Of a stretch of DNA of 64,000 bases, positions 26,096-37,623 are shown piece by piece. The stretch spans positions 1,178,693-1,242,692 of the forward strand of contig NC_020176.2 in NCBI RefSeq assembly GCF_000224145.3, given 5' to 3'. The stretch is from Ciona intestinalis. Lineage: Eukaryota; Chordata; Ascidiacea; Phlebobranchia; Cionidae. The translations under genes and the position numbers were made by a program. Under the pieces are notes generated by a model that was given only the letters and a program-made list of their open reading frames with translations, was not told where the DNA came from and did no database searches. Every line of letters starts with the position of its first letter. The first letter of the stretch is position 1.

Positions 26096-28228
26096 AAAAA
26101 ACGACCCTCGTTGCTTTGCTTTTATATCCTATGATGGCTTAACAAAAAGATTACACGCCGTACTTAAGTCTTGTCGGAGCCACTGCTATATAACATACAG
26201 AACATGCTACTGTTAACACAACTTTTGTTATGCCCGCCCTTATTTTACGCACTGTGATGTTACTGCGGTTGAATAACGCTTGCTGCGAATCGTTTTATGT
26301 GTAAAGTGTTCCTCTAGCAACCGTGAGTAATATGTCACAACAGAAATACAAATCACGTACACAGTATAAAGGTTTTTCTTTGGAAAAAATTACACCGACG
26401 TTCTGAGTTACCACGTGTGTAACTTTGTGTGTAATTATTTTTTGAATTTTTTCTTTCGCATTTCACGAATATATGACTTGACTGATACATCAATACTACG
26501 TCATGCCAGCGCGTGTGCAATAAGCCAGGGTTCCTAGTCTGTTGAGCCTCCCGATCAGCTGACTTCTATCTATCTATAAATGTAACTGCAAAGCGAGAAA
26601 GGAATATTGTTTGCGATACTTCTTTCTCTTCTGATTAGGCCACATCCCGCGATGCCAAATTGTGTTTTACACATCGCGTATTGAAAATTTAAATGATAGT
26701 GAGTTGCATTGCATACCAGTTTATTAGTAATCGCGCCCACAATAAGTAGATAAGGAACGATGACAGAAATAACAAAGTTTAGACACAGAGATTAAAACCA
26801 AACTTTTGATCTCTTTGGTTTAAGAACAACTGGTAATGTCCCAATTGACTAAATAACAAGGTCACTTTTAAACCCCCATTGTGCAGGCTAGTATGACATT
26901 TCTATGTTTTGGCGGGTATTTTCCACGTGATATTGTCATTTAAGATTCAAAGCTTGCTTTCAACGTCGCCAACGTGGGAAAATATGGAGTGTTAAAGCAA
27001 ATTGTTGTAGTTGTACATGTAGACGGGTTATATTTTGTCAATGGAAGGTCGTATACAAAAGGTAAGGGCTAAAGTTGCTACTTGGCTAAAATGTAAGACA
27101 GTGTTTCTCAACCTTTTATGGATTGTGTCCCCTGTTCTGTCATAAACTGTACATACAAGGTTTAAGTTTTTTTGTATCTTACTGTATTCACCACTTTGCA
27201 CTCATGCTAATTTAAGGGAATCAAATATATTATATAGAATCGCAGTTGGGCATATTTCCGCAAGTGATGTCGGATATAGGGTTAATGATGAGGGTTTATG
27301 CTGTCTGTCCCCGAAATACCGTTTTGTTACTTATCCTAACTCATTGCTATAAAAGAAACCAGCAAATGTCTGTCTAGCGGTTGATTGTGCTCCGAGCAAA
27401 CTAGTATATACTTTGAGAACTGTGACTCGAAGAAAGTTTATTTTTGTATAGCCAGGTTCAGTAAATGATCACGTTGAAGTTTATGCTTTGTATCTGAGTG
27501 GGTTGAGCTGCAACACAAAGAAAGAAAGGCCAAGTTAAGAAGATATGGGAATAATGGATGTGTGGGTGCTGGTAACCAATCAAGATTATGTTTAAAAGTA
27601 ACCAGGGGTAAGTTATGTTTGTTTGTACTAGTGGTTTTCTGATTAAACAACTTTCTAGTTTTCCAAATTCGTAAAAACCTCTTTAATCTTACAAGGATTC
27701 ACTAAATTTAATCTGTATTTTGGCACCTTGTAAGTTGCGGGAACTGTTTGTGCATGTATGTTAGTCGTAATTAACTGTTCCTTATAGAATACAATCTACA
27801 AATAGGCTATGTATTTTGAAGTGAACTGATAGTTTACTTGTGTTGGTTAATCTTGTGGTTAGGAACTGAAGTACCTTATCTATGGTATAGCCATTCCATG
27901 CTCACAGTCGAAATGCTAAATCTATTGCAGTGTGTGGATAAGCACAGAGGACTTGTTGGGGCAATCTTTTTATTGTATGAGAGTGCGAATAAATTTTCGC
28001 CAACTGCGAACCTTTTACAGTTTACTATATATGGCTTCCAGCTGAACATTTACACATGGTGTGTAAAGCAACAGATGAAATTTGAGAGAATAATTTGTTA
28101 AAGTATTTGACACAGCAACAATAGGTTAGTGCAACTCTACAAAAGTCTAAAAGAATACACAGCAATGCAATTCTGTACAATCTTCTTTAATTTGAAAAGA
28201 GGAAAATTTGTGGTAAACGTGTGCAAAA
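26096..28228. other. Intergenic region between two convergent genes
   Basis: It contains the 3' ends of the cytospin gene (+) and the SLC13 gene (-). A SINE-tail fragment lies near 26400-26440 (gagttaccacgtgtgtaac). At 27101 the sequence cagtgtttctcaacctttt resembles one end of a hAT-type element, but no partner end was found. I see no convincing exon; the 87-codon frame at 27838 lacks any recognisable feature. Confidence 0.55.
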
Positions 28229-31200
28229 TCAAATGCTAGTGGTTGTGTTGCTACTATTCATTGGCATTGCAGTTGAATTGATACTCGACGGTAGCGCAGC
28301 CCAATCCGGAAAGGAATTCAAATGAAAATAAGATATTCCGAAAGTATTGATGAAGAATGTAAGCACTAATACACCAATGATGTTCAGCACCCAACCTGCC
28401 TTTACTAGATCCAACACTTTCAAGTGACCATACGAAAACGCTATGGCATTTGGCGGAGTAGCAACTGGCAACATAAATGCCAAGGATGCTGCCAAAACTG
28501 GGGATATTAGCAAAAACAATGGGTGTATTTGCAGAACTTGAGCCTGAAAACAAACTAATTAATTCACAATGTTTTATTCTTTAAAGTATTCATACCAACT
28601 GGGCCAGAATTGGCACAAATAACGTTGTTGTTGCTGTGTTGCTGGAGCATTCGGTGAAGAGACAAACAACGATAGTGATTACGAAGCAAATAAGCCAAGG
28701 TTCAAGACTGCCAAGAAATGCCAACTGGTTTCCCATCCAAACAGAAAATCCTGATTTCTGTTAAACAGTCTATTCTTAAAAATATACCTATTGGAAAACA
28801 GTTGATTCTGTTATATTGTAGGGTGGGGGAAGATGGGACACCTTTTCGCTCCATTTTCTCCTTTCCATTTGGTAGTAAACAAAGAACATTAAAAGAATTA
28901 CAAACCCGTATCTACACGACTCCAATATCGTGTTGTTATTTGTTTAAAACGCGATCAGGATATTTTAATATTAGATGCTAAAGGTGTCCCCTCTTTCTCC
29001 ACCCTACTATACTTTGAGGGTTAGGCTATACAGGCTACTTTTCGCTATAACACTGATGTGCGATAAATTCTGTATAGGTGGTAGGCGTGGTCCTACTACG
29101 AGGCATGCAGGTACTGAAATTCAGGGCAATATTCATGACCCCAAGAGTTTATGTTCCCCCAATGGTACAAAGTTTTTGATTCACAATATGATCCACGTAT
29201 TGTTTAAAATACCAATAACTTTTATAGCTAAATCATTAATACTTTATATATAGGGTTGCAATTTTATATATAAGCCTATATATGTTAGGCAGGCTAGTTA
29301 ACAAACCGTTGCCCCACTGGCCAGTGCGAAACCTCCCGCAAGCAGCAAAGCAACACTCCATGGAAACTTTTTCTGCATGGTTGGCCAATCAACGATTGGT
29401 GGTACTGACTTTCTCAAACCAACTGCACGAACGTCAAAATTCAAGTTATTACTTTATTGTCGGCGATGACAACTGTAATTGCTGCAACTCAATGGTCCTT
29501 TATTTTTAAAAGAATACCCTCAAAATAGTTCCCAATGAAATTATATAAGTGGTATAACTCATAACCGCACACGAGGGGTGTGCAAGCATACTCACAATGT
29601 ATTGAGTAGGCCTAAATGTATGAATCCGACCACCCGCGTTATAACGACCGTTCTTTCCCACCACGCGAGCATAACTAAGTAACGTTTAGTTATTATACCT
29701 CTTGAACTACAAAGAAGTTGAGGTCTTTCACGGGGAAGAATAAAGAGAATAAACGCCATTGCCATTGCAACAGTTCCATCAGAGGCGTTGTCGTTAAATA
29801 TTTGACCCCAGCCAGGCATAAAGCCAGGTTTGCGGAAAAACCACAGCAGTGCAGTCAGAATAAACACTACCAGAACCGTTCCTTCTTCCCACCTTCATAT
29901 GAAACCCCAGTAAACGATAAATTGCATGTAGCCGCAAAACTATATAGTGTTACCTTATACCGCCAAGCTTTTTATATTCTTGGCGTAACACCTCGTCTGC
30001 GTTAATCTCGCCTTGCGATTTCTCAGTACACTTAAACAGTGTTTTCATATCAGATAACCTAAAACATTTCACGGTTCATATATTTTGCTGAAAAATCAAC
30101 ACCCCGTGTGTATCGTGTATAAAACGAACTCACCCGAACCCAATAAACAACCAACTCAACCAAGCATAAGTAAATAGCAGCATCACAAACGCATTGGGGA
30201 AACTGTATGCCATCCATGTACCAAAGGAAATATCTTGTGTAGCGTTGGGAAATATTCTGAAAATACATATGGTTAGCATATACGCCCTTATATATGATGT
30301 TTCGTCACAATTTCGCTTGTTTAAATAAAGGCTCATTAATATGGCAGCAAACAAGACCATTAGCCAGAACACATTTACAGCGCACCATATGGTCGTTTAA
30401 CTAAATTTAGACTTAAAAGTCCACTCACATTTCGAATTGTCCTGCTAAAACAAGGTTTGGTGCCGTTCCTGTTAAGGTTGCGGTTCCACCAATGCTAGCA
30501 GCATACGGCACACACAAAGTTATTCCTTTTATGAGACGATCCATCTGCTGACTCACTGCTTCTTCAAGCTTCATTTGTTCTTCAGTCAACTCCACCGGCT
30601 GTGTCAATATACACGCAGCGTGAATTATACAATGCTGCTTTTTTATTACCTTGGTATTTAAGTTCGGTTACCTCTGCTGTAGCATCNNNNNNNNNNNNNN
30701 NNNNNNNNNNNNNNNNNNNNNNNNNNNNNNNNNNNNATTTTCCAATTTAAAAAGTATTTAATAACATTTCTATTTAAGCTGTAAACCAGAGTCGTAAAAA
30801 CACCGAGTAGTCCAACTGCCGTCTTTGTGTGTTCAAAATAGAGCAAAAGCGGTGACTTTCGCAATGAATTTAAACGAACTTGTTGAGTTTTATTTGCGAT
30901 TTCCTTTTGTGGGAAGGCGTAAAACAGCTTCTATTTACATTACCAAACATTTTTTTGAAAAAACATATAAATTTACCCCCATTAAATGACTAAAATGTCA
31001 CAAATCAACCGCTTCTAATTCCATTTTTTGACTTTTTTTGATACAGAAAACAAATAACACTTGTTTTTTACACTTTTCAACCTTTAAATTTGTTTTTAGA
31101 CTTAAGTTTTTCTCTAATTTACCGAAAAACATACATTTTCCCTATACCTACTGTGTTATTTTGGAACCAAATTGCCGTTCAGTTTGTCTTTTACGTAACA

Positions 31201-34200
31201 ATGGGTTGGACTATTCGGTATTTCTATGGCTCTGCTGTAAACGAGTAGATTCCATTTTTTGAAATCATTTTAGGTACTTTATATTAAAAAGCATGGCTGG
31301 TAAATCTAAAACCTATGGTTTTCACACTATAGATCTTCGTATTTCATAGCAACAATTACCCTTTAAATTTCATATGTGTTACGTGCAAACATATAACAGG
31401 GTGGGGTAGGATAGGACGTGTGCTCATTTTTTTATATCGTCTTATTCGGTGGTAAACAAAGAATATTTACAAATCTGTATTATACCGTAGTATGGGGGCC
31501 CAACCTGGTCAAAATACAACACGAACAAATCGCATTTAATGTAATAAGTTGTATTATTTTCATATCACAAGTTACAACTTGAATTATTTTTACGCTACGA
31601 CTTGAATTATTTTTACGTTACGACTTGAATTAATTTTACGCTACGACTTGAATTAATTTTACGCTACGACTTGAATTAATTTTTTATCCGTTAAAAGCAC
31701 TCATGTCAAAACTCCATTGTCCCGTATCAATGACGTCATAGTCGCCGTTATTACGATGCATACAATTTTATCATATCTGGATGCTCTTCATTTGTCTAAA
31801 AATATTGCATTTTTTCGGGACCAATTAAGCCAGGGGCGGGCAACTTCTCCAGTCGGTGGGCCTGATATGGGAAAATAACATAATTGGCGGGCCGGATTCA
31901 CGAATCGATACATTAATCGCAGATCGCGAAAAAAACAGGGTAGGAGCTCGCTGAGTAATATGCAAGAATAAAGCAGATGCGTCGTAAAATAAACACGTCT
32001 TGAACCTCAATGCCTCAGAAGTAACACTGCTGTATATTTACGATGTTTCCCCCAGCCAAACAGAATGTTTGTTACGTAATAGTAGGGATTCACACGTGGA
32101 TTCATTGCATCATAATAGCGATTGTTTGACCTGGCAATTGATTACGACATAATAGCAATTTACACGTTGATTATTTAAGTCATAACATCGGTTGTCCCCT
32201 TGAATATTTAACCAGCAAGTGCTTGAAAATAGGTTGGATATTTGCCTTACTTTCACGTATGTGCATTAAAGTACAGATGATTTGCAAAAAATACTTCGTA
32301 CACGCGTAAAGTAATGCCTCGATTTAAAAACTTACTGACAGCAAGGATAGCATCTCATAGGGAAAATAATTTATTCAAAACATGTCTTCAGTTTTATTAC
32401 ATTTGAAATAATTTATAGAAATTCCCATCCGTTGCAACACACTTCCAACTAAAAATGCGTTAATCGCCAGCCTCACTTCCAAGATCTCAAACTTTATCGC
32501 GTCCGACGATCATACAGTATTGCCGCCATGCGTTTCTGACGTCACACGGACGAAGTGCGTTCAGCTTGTATGCACAGGAAATAAAAACTTTTTGCTTTTC
32601 CCAATCAAGATTTATGCCAAATAACAAATATCTGCCGATTATAGCAACTTTAAAACCTAAATAAAAGGTCATTATACCTGGCGCAAATATAAACCGCTTT
32701 TCGGCAGAAAGTCGTAGGTAATAGAATATAGTAGGGTGGGAGAAGATGGGACACCTTTTTATCCTATTTTCTCGTCACATTTGGTAGCAAACAAAGAAAA
32801 TTCAAATAATCATAGAACTGTATCCTCACGACTCCCATAAACCGTTGTTAATTGTTTAAAACACGATCTAAATATTTGGTTATTACGTTCTAAAGGTGTC
32901 CCATCTTTCCTCCACCCTACTATATTTATTTTTAATAAGGGTACCCTGGATTGTCACAAGTGAGGCGCCTATTGGCCGCGGGCCACATTATCATGTAAGA
33001 CCGAAAACTGTCTGCGGGCCGCTCAAAATCGCGTCGCGGGCCGTCTTACACCACAGTACTATATAAACATGTATTACATTAACATCGAACCTCAATATCC
33101 TCGTCAGCTTTAAGCGCTGGGTTGTCTTGCCCATAAAGATGTTTTACACCAACAGCAATATTTGTGAACTCTTCTTCCTCTGTTCGTCTTGAATCCTATA
33201 AGGGGTATTAATCAAATGTATTATGAATTAAAAAAATGTTGTATTAAGTTGCCAAGCATTACAGTTGAATCGAAAATTAAAAAGACAGCAGTCCTGCTTG
33301 CTTAATAATGAGTAAAGAAAAATGTTTTTTAATTTTTGATCTTATTTCTGAATATAGATATATAGGACCTATTGTCCATTATAACCTCGAAACTTTGAAC
33401 GCACGAGAATAACCAATTGCAATCACCGGCAGTGCGAATCCACTTATTTTACGGTGTGTGAACACGCATATATGACCAAGGTTCAGGTCATTTTTGTTGT
33501 ACAGTTTTTACTGCGCACGGATGCATGAAAAACAACAACACTGACTTGTTTTTCTTGGCGAGCTGTTTTAAGTTCGTTTTCCTTGAGTTGTATGAACACA
33601 GCTTCTATAATTGGAAGCATCATTGCAGTAGTTGCTGTATTACTGATCCACATCGATAAGAAAAACGTGGTCACCATAAATCCAGCCATTAACCTTATAC
33701 GTATAAAATAAAACTGCTTAAACTGTTCCAATTCAGGGTCAAGTGCTTTGAAATACGTTTCCGACAAAAATACAACGAATGGAATTCTATATGAGAGATA
33801 CATTTCGCCTAAAATAATGACATTATAGTCTCGACAAAACATGCGATAAAAAGCAAGTTTCTTGAGCACTATATCAGGCCTAGTTTCGTGGAATTTATCA
33901 CAGCAGTTAATTGTACTTATAAACGAACATAGCTATTACCTTCTCGGCTTTGTGCCAAACAACATGAGAACACGGATTGCAATCCTTCTGTGTAATCCTG
34001 AATTCTCGATCCCAACTGCGATCATTAAACCTCCGATGAACAACCAGTTTGTGTCTGTGAAGTAAGCTTTGCTAACTTCCTTTGACGTCATTATTCCAGT
34101 CAATGGGAAGAGTATGAGAGGTATTAGTGACGTCACTGCCAGCGGGATTGCTTCGGTTATCCAGTATATTGCCATAATAAGAATTATGTAACCGCATGAC

Positions 34201-34555
34201 GACTCCTAGGGTGATTAAAACTGTGTAAGTTATGGGTAGATGAGGTAAGATGGTACATTTTCTCATTACCCCCTTTCTAGTCCCATTTGATAGCAAACAA
34301 AGAATATTTATACAGACTTATATAACCTTATTCTTGGTAATTGTTTAAAATACGATCACGAAATCTAAAATTTTGGTGCGAATGGTATCTCATCCACCCC
34401 GTAGTATTATATCACAGGTATATTTATGGTTAATAAATATAACTTACCGTTCCTGGCAAGGCCAGCGGGAGAGGCAAAAGTAGCAGTGGGGTAAGTATCA
34501 CAACCAGCGCTGACCTAAACTCCCACACTTGCTTGATCCAAAAAGGAACAGCCAT
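28229..34555 (-). CDS. SLC13-family sodium-coupled anion/dicarboxylate symporter
   Basis: Eleven exons on the minus strand, 5' to 3': 34448-34555, 33940-34205, 33546-33693, 33091-33195, 30429-30598, 30134-30256, 29961-30058, 29699-29884, 29307-29422, 28596-28757, 28229-28543. All phases join, giving 598 aa, as expected for SLC13A1-A5. The protein is a polytopic plasma-membrane carrier. The two Na+/substrate-binding SNT motifs are present ([12 protein letters not shown] and [12 protein letters not shown]), as is the family signature [17 protein letters not shown], and [18 protein letters not shown] near the end. The C-terminus is Asn/Ser-rich. Known members carry sulfate, citrate or dicarboxylates with sodium; I cannot tell which from the sequence. 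Intron 4 (30599-33090) contains a 50-N gap and several mobile elements. Exons 4 and 5 are both phase 0 and join without a missing piece, so the protein looks complete. The acceptor at 29884/29885 was chosen by reading frame over another AG eight bases upstream on the minus strand. Confidence 0.93.
28814..29010. mobile_element. MITE family 1 copy in SLC13 intron
   Basis: Ends are gggtgggggaagatgggaca and tctttctccaccctactata, a clear inverted repeat. The internal landmarks accaaatg-type word (here catttggtagtaaacaaaga) and the diverged gtttaaaacgcgatcag are in the usual order. Length about 197 bp. Confidence 0.85.
30687..30736. other. Assembly gap (50 N)
   Basis: Fifty undetermined bases in intron 4 of the SLC13 gene, just beside the hAT-type MITE. 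A length of exactly 50 suggests a placeholder of unknown true size. Confidence 0.95.
30787..31234 (-). mobile_element. hAT-type MITE (family 2), copy 1, 448 bp
   Basis: The element begins CAGAGTCGTAAAAACACCG and ends TTCTATGGCTCTG. It is flanked on both sides by the identical 8-bp duplication ctgtaaac. CAGAG termini with an 8-bp target duplication are hallmarks of hAT transposons. It is the same length as the two copies near 35.4-36.3 kb but inverted and more diverged. It carries no transposase frame, so it depends on an enzyme from elsewhere. Confidence 0.9.
31395..31495. mobile_element. MITE family 1, left-end fragment
   Basis: The words cagggtggggtaggatagga, attcggtggtaaacaaagaa and ataccgtagtat match the left half of the family. 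The right half is absent. Confidence 0.55.
31566..31690. repeat. 23-bp tandem repeat in SLC13 intron
   Basis: About five copies of a 23-base unit built on acgacttgaattaatttt, with a T/A variant in the earlier units. The last units are identical, which suggests recent slippage or unequal exchange. Confidence 0.85.
31833..33050. mobile_element. Possible remnant of an older hAT-like element
   Basis: At 31833 the sequence caggggcgggcaacttctcc, followed by gtgggcctg and ggcgggccgg, resembles the left end seen in many animal hAT elements. At 32970-33045 there is another stretch rich in gcgggcc words. A clean inverted end and target duplication were not found, and a family 1 MITE sits between. I keep this as a weak call. 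Confidence 0.25.
32727..32924. mobile_element. MITE family 1 copy in SLC13 intron
   Basis: Near-perfect ends: tatagtagggtgggagaaga and tttcctccaccctactata. Total about 198 bp. Both ends finish in TATA, so the likely target duplication is TA. Internal words tttggtagcaaacaaag and gtttaaaacacgatc are present. Confidence 0.88.
34225..34411. mobile_element. MITE family 1 copy filling SLC13 intron 1
   Basis: The ends are diverged (tatgggtagatgaggtaaga and tctcatccaccccgtagta) but the internal landmarks are clear (catttgatagcaaacaaaga, gtttaaaatacgatcacg). It occupies about 187 of the 242 bases of the intron at 34206-34447. Confidence 0.75.
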
Positions 34556-35426
34556 ATTTACGCTTCAGCACTACAGCAAATTTTAGAACGTTTTACCAGA
34601 GTTTTGCTTCGTCTGTTGTTGTAACGCATAAAATTGTTGATTTTAGAACCCTGGAATGCTCTTGGGTACGCTTGACTGAACAAACTGAAGTGGGCTCCAA
34701 TGCCTGTTTTTAAGGAATTTAAACGTACAAAGTTAACGCTTCAGCAGACCAAACGATGGTGTAGCTTCGCGCACGCGGTTGCTACACGACTAAACCGTTT
34801 AGCAAAGTAACGTAAAATCTCTCGGATCATTTGTCTTTTGTGTACACATTGCGTACATTTTTGGGGGAGCTTATTATGCTTGAAGCGAGTAGTAACCAGT
34901 TTATATACATGTTTCTAGATAAAGAACAATAACAACTAAATTAAAATTATTAACTCTTGCTTCAGGCCATGCACACTTAGTAAAGTAATCATATCTTTAA
35001 CAAATAAGCAAAATATAATGTATTTTGGTTACAGTTATGTGGGATATATTTTACCGACTGCTCATTGTAGCTATATAACCTCTTTTGGTTTGTATTTTTT
35101 GTGAAAACGTATTTTTCTCACAGGCATTTGTGTATACAAAGACGCGATTACTCTTGAGTCTTCCATATATAGTAAAAAAACTAAAATTTCATTTAATAGA
35201 TTGGGGAGTTATGGGACACCATTTCGTTCTATTTTCTTGTCCTACTTGGTGGCAAACGAAGAACACTCAAAAAATTATAAACCGTATCCGCACGACCACC
35301 ATAGACTGTTGTTATTGTTTAAACCTCGATCAGAATATTTAAAAATTATGTGCTAAAGGTGTCCTATCCATAGGCTATGGTCCTATCTTATTCTCACACG
35401 AGCAATCTAATGCTCCTCGTGTGGCC
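34556..35426. other. SLC13 upstream region
   Basis: It holds the 5' flank of the SLC13 gene (minus strand) and a diverged family 1 MITE at about 35200-35395. No other exon or RNA gene was recognised. Confidence 0.55.
35200..35395. mobile_element. MITE family 1, diverged copy
   Basis: The left end is ttggggagttatgggacacc; internal landmarks are acttggtggcaaacgaagaa and gtttaaacctcgatcag. The right end is disturbed by a short local rearrangement (ctaaaggtgtcctatccata, then tcctatcttattctcac). Confidence 0.65.
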
Positions 35427-35874
35427 CAGAGCCATAGAAATACCGAGTAGTCCAACCCATTGTTACGTAAAACACAAATTGAACGGCAATTTGGGTCCAC
35501 AATAACACAGTAGGCATAGGGAAAATGTATGTTTTTCGGTAAATTACCGAAAAACTTGGGCCTAAAAACAAATTTAAAGGTTGAAAAATGTGAAAAACAT
35601 GTGTTATTTGTTTTCTGTGTCAAAAAAAGTCAAAAGTTAGAATTAGAAGCGGTTGGTTTGCGACATTTTAGTCATTTAATGCGGCTAAATTTATACATTT
35701 TTTCTAAAAAATGTTTGGTAAGGTAAATAGAAGCTGTTTTTCACCTTCCCACAATAGGAAAACACAAACAAAACTTAACAAGTTCGTTTAAACCCATTGT
35801 CAAAGTCACCAATTTTGCTCTGTTTTGGACACACATAGACGGCAGTTGGACTACTCGGTGTTTATACGACTCTG
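35427..35874 (+). mobile_element. hAT-type MITE (family 2), copy 2, 448 bp
   Basis: Begins CAGAGCCATAGAAATACCG and ends TTTATACGACTCTG. The flanking 8 bp on each side are gtgtggcc, an exact target duplication. Nearly identical to copy 3, and the same length as copy 1. The 65-codon frame inside (35529-35726) recurs in copy 3 but has no sign of being a protein gene. Confidence 0.93.
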
Positions 35875-35884
35875 GTGTGGCCAA

Positions 35885-36332
35885 CAGAGCCATAGAAATA
35901 CCGAGTAGTCCAACCCATTGTTACGTAAAACACAAATTGAACGGCAATTTGGGTCCAAAATAACACAGTAGGTATAGGGAAAATGTATGTTTTTCGGTAA
36001 ATTACAGAAAAACTTGGGCCTAAAAACAAATTTAAAGGTTGAAAAATGTAAAAAACATGTGTTATTTGTTTTCTGTGTCAAAAAAAGTCAAAAATTAGAA
36101 TTAGAAGCGGTTGATTTGCGACATTTTAGTCATTTAATGCGGCTAAATTTATACATTTTTTCTAAAAAATGTTTGGTAAGGTAAATAGAAGCTCTTTTAC
36201 ACCTTCCCACAATAGGAAAACACAAACAAAACTTAACAAGTTCGTTTAAACCCATTGTCAAAGTCACCACTTTTGCTCTATTTTGGACACACATAGACGG
36301 CAGTTGGACTACTCGGTGTTTATACGACTCTG
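35885..36332 (+). mobile_element. hAT-type MITE (family 2), copy 3, 448 bp
   Basis: The same termini as copy 2, with its own exact 8-bp target duplication gtggccaa on both sides. Only ten bases separate it from copy 2, and the two target duplications overlap in the original site gtgtggccaa. That means two separate insertions into almost the same point. Confidence 0.93.
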
Positions 36333-36570
36333 GTGGCCAAGCTCTAATCGACAAAAAATGTAAGACTACTAACGTGCCCAACTTAATGAAATGACTGGCG
36401 GGTTTTTTAAAGTCTATTCGTGGGTGAATAATTGACTTCAATTAAACTATGGTTGGAGCTTATTGAATTGTGGGAAAAGCAAGTGCAGAGAAGTTGACTA
36501 TGCTATGGTATAACGTATAAGTAGCTAGGTACTGTGTAGAATCACTGGTGGTCCGGATATAAATTGCACC

Positions 36571-37623
36571 ATGGCAGTTTATACTCTAAAGGAGTTATGC
36601 CTTGCGTATGTTGTTAACAACATACACAACGTTGATTCACTCCATGGATTACCTGCGCTCATTGGTAAAGAAATATTTGATGGTTGCATGGAAGCAGGTT
36701 ACTTCAATACTGATGAATATGGTAATTGGAGAAAAGTTCTAGATGTATTTGTAGATGCTTACGCTGAAGAAGTTCTTCAAAGATTAAATCTACAAAGTAA
36801 ATGGATGTTCTTGGCTTCGTGTTTAGACTGTATAGTTCCATATACTTATATTCAATACATTGACTTGTCACATTGCAGAATTGGAAACAGCCATGAAATT
36901 TTATGTCATTTGGGAACACTACAGTTGATTAAAGTTATCGCTTTACATTATAACAATATTTCAATTCAGGGAATTAAAATTTTTACATCTAAACACAGAA
37001 GAGCTAAATGGGGACTTGAATGTTTAGAAGTTTTGCGTTTGGATGGAAATCCCAATATAACACAAGAATGTCTTCCGTTTCTAACTACTTTACCTGCTTT
37101 AAAAATTATATGTTTTGATGCAAAAGTGCTGGAGAAACAGCCCGCACTTACAGGACATTTAAAAATCTGTTCTCATTCCTCTGACTTTCATTCTGATGTA
37201 TTTAGTGAAAGCAAAGGCAGGGGTCATGGATGGGCTGCACCATTACTAAATATGTACATACAAGATATGGACGAAAAATTGTCAAAACCACCAATGTTTA
37301 CATTTTCCAAGAAAGCGCCCAACACTGGTAGGATTCCTGAAAACAATTTTAGCGAAAAGAGTGAGATAAACGATTCTCAAAATAATTCCGGTACAATTAT
37401 TATTTGTGATTGTACTGCAAAAGAATTGTCAACACCTTTTTCACACAAACAATCTAAGAGCTTGAAAACCTTACAAAGTAATAGTGATAACAAATTGCAT
37501 GAAGGAAATGCAAAGTTGAAGAGAAAATACATCAATGATGTTCCAGCAGACACTGCAGAAACTAGCTCAAAAAATCTTAAGATTTTGAAGTTAGATCCTA
37601 GTGTGTTAAATTTGTATTTATAA
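36571..37623 (+). CDS. LRRC42: LRRC42 orthologue (leucine-rich repeat protein 42)
   Basis: A single uninterrupted frame of 350 codons; the start is the first ATG in a good context (caccATGG). The N-terminal segment LKELCLAYVVNNIHNVDSLH matches the LRRC42 pattern of a leucine-rich stretch followed by NVDxLxG and a predicted helix. Leucine-rich repeats follow (YIQYIDLSHCRIGN, IKVIALHYNNIS, LEVLRLDGNPNITQ), then the GWA motif (GHGWAAPLLNMYI) and a Lys/Ser-rich tail with KLKRKYIND. Human LRRC42 has 428 aa and a longer N-terminus. Function is poorly known; nuclear roles have been proposed for vertebrates. The lack of introns is unusual beside its neighbours and might reflect an old retrocopy, but the frame is intact and not degenerate. 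Confidence 0.82.
   Translation: MAVYTLKELCLAYVVNNIHNVDSLHGLPALIGKEIFDGCMEAGYFNTDEYGNWRKVLDVFVDAYAEEVLQRLNLQSKWMFLASCLDCIVPYTYIQYIDLSHCRIGNSHEILCHLGTLQLIKVIALHYNNISIQGIKIFTSKHRRAKWGLECLEVLRLDGNPNITQECLPFLTTLPALKIICFDAKVLEKQPALTGHLKICSHSSDFHSDVFSESKGRGHGWAAPLLNMYIQDMDEKLSKPPMFTFSKKAPNTGRIPENNFSEKSEINDSQNNSGTIIICDCTAKELSTPFSHKQSKSLKTLQSNSDNKLHEGNAKLKRKYINDVPADTAETSSKNLKILKLDPSVLNLYL

Noticed and set aside
27101-27135. cagtgtttctcaacctttt as a complete hAT element
   Set aside because: Only one end is recognisable; no inverse partner or 8-bp duplication was found within about 1 kb.
35529-36184. The 65-codon frame repeated in both hAT-type MITEs as a gene
   Set aside because: It occurs twice only because the element occurs twice. 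It has no domain, and copy 1 does not show a comparable protein.
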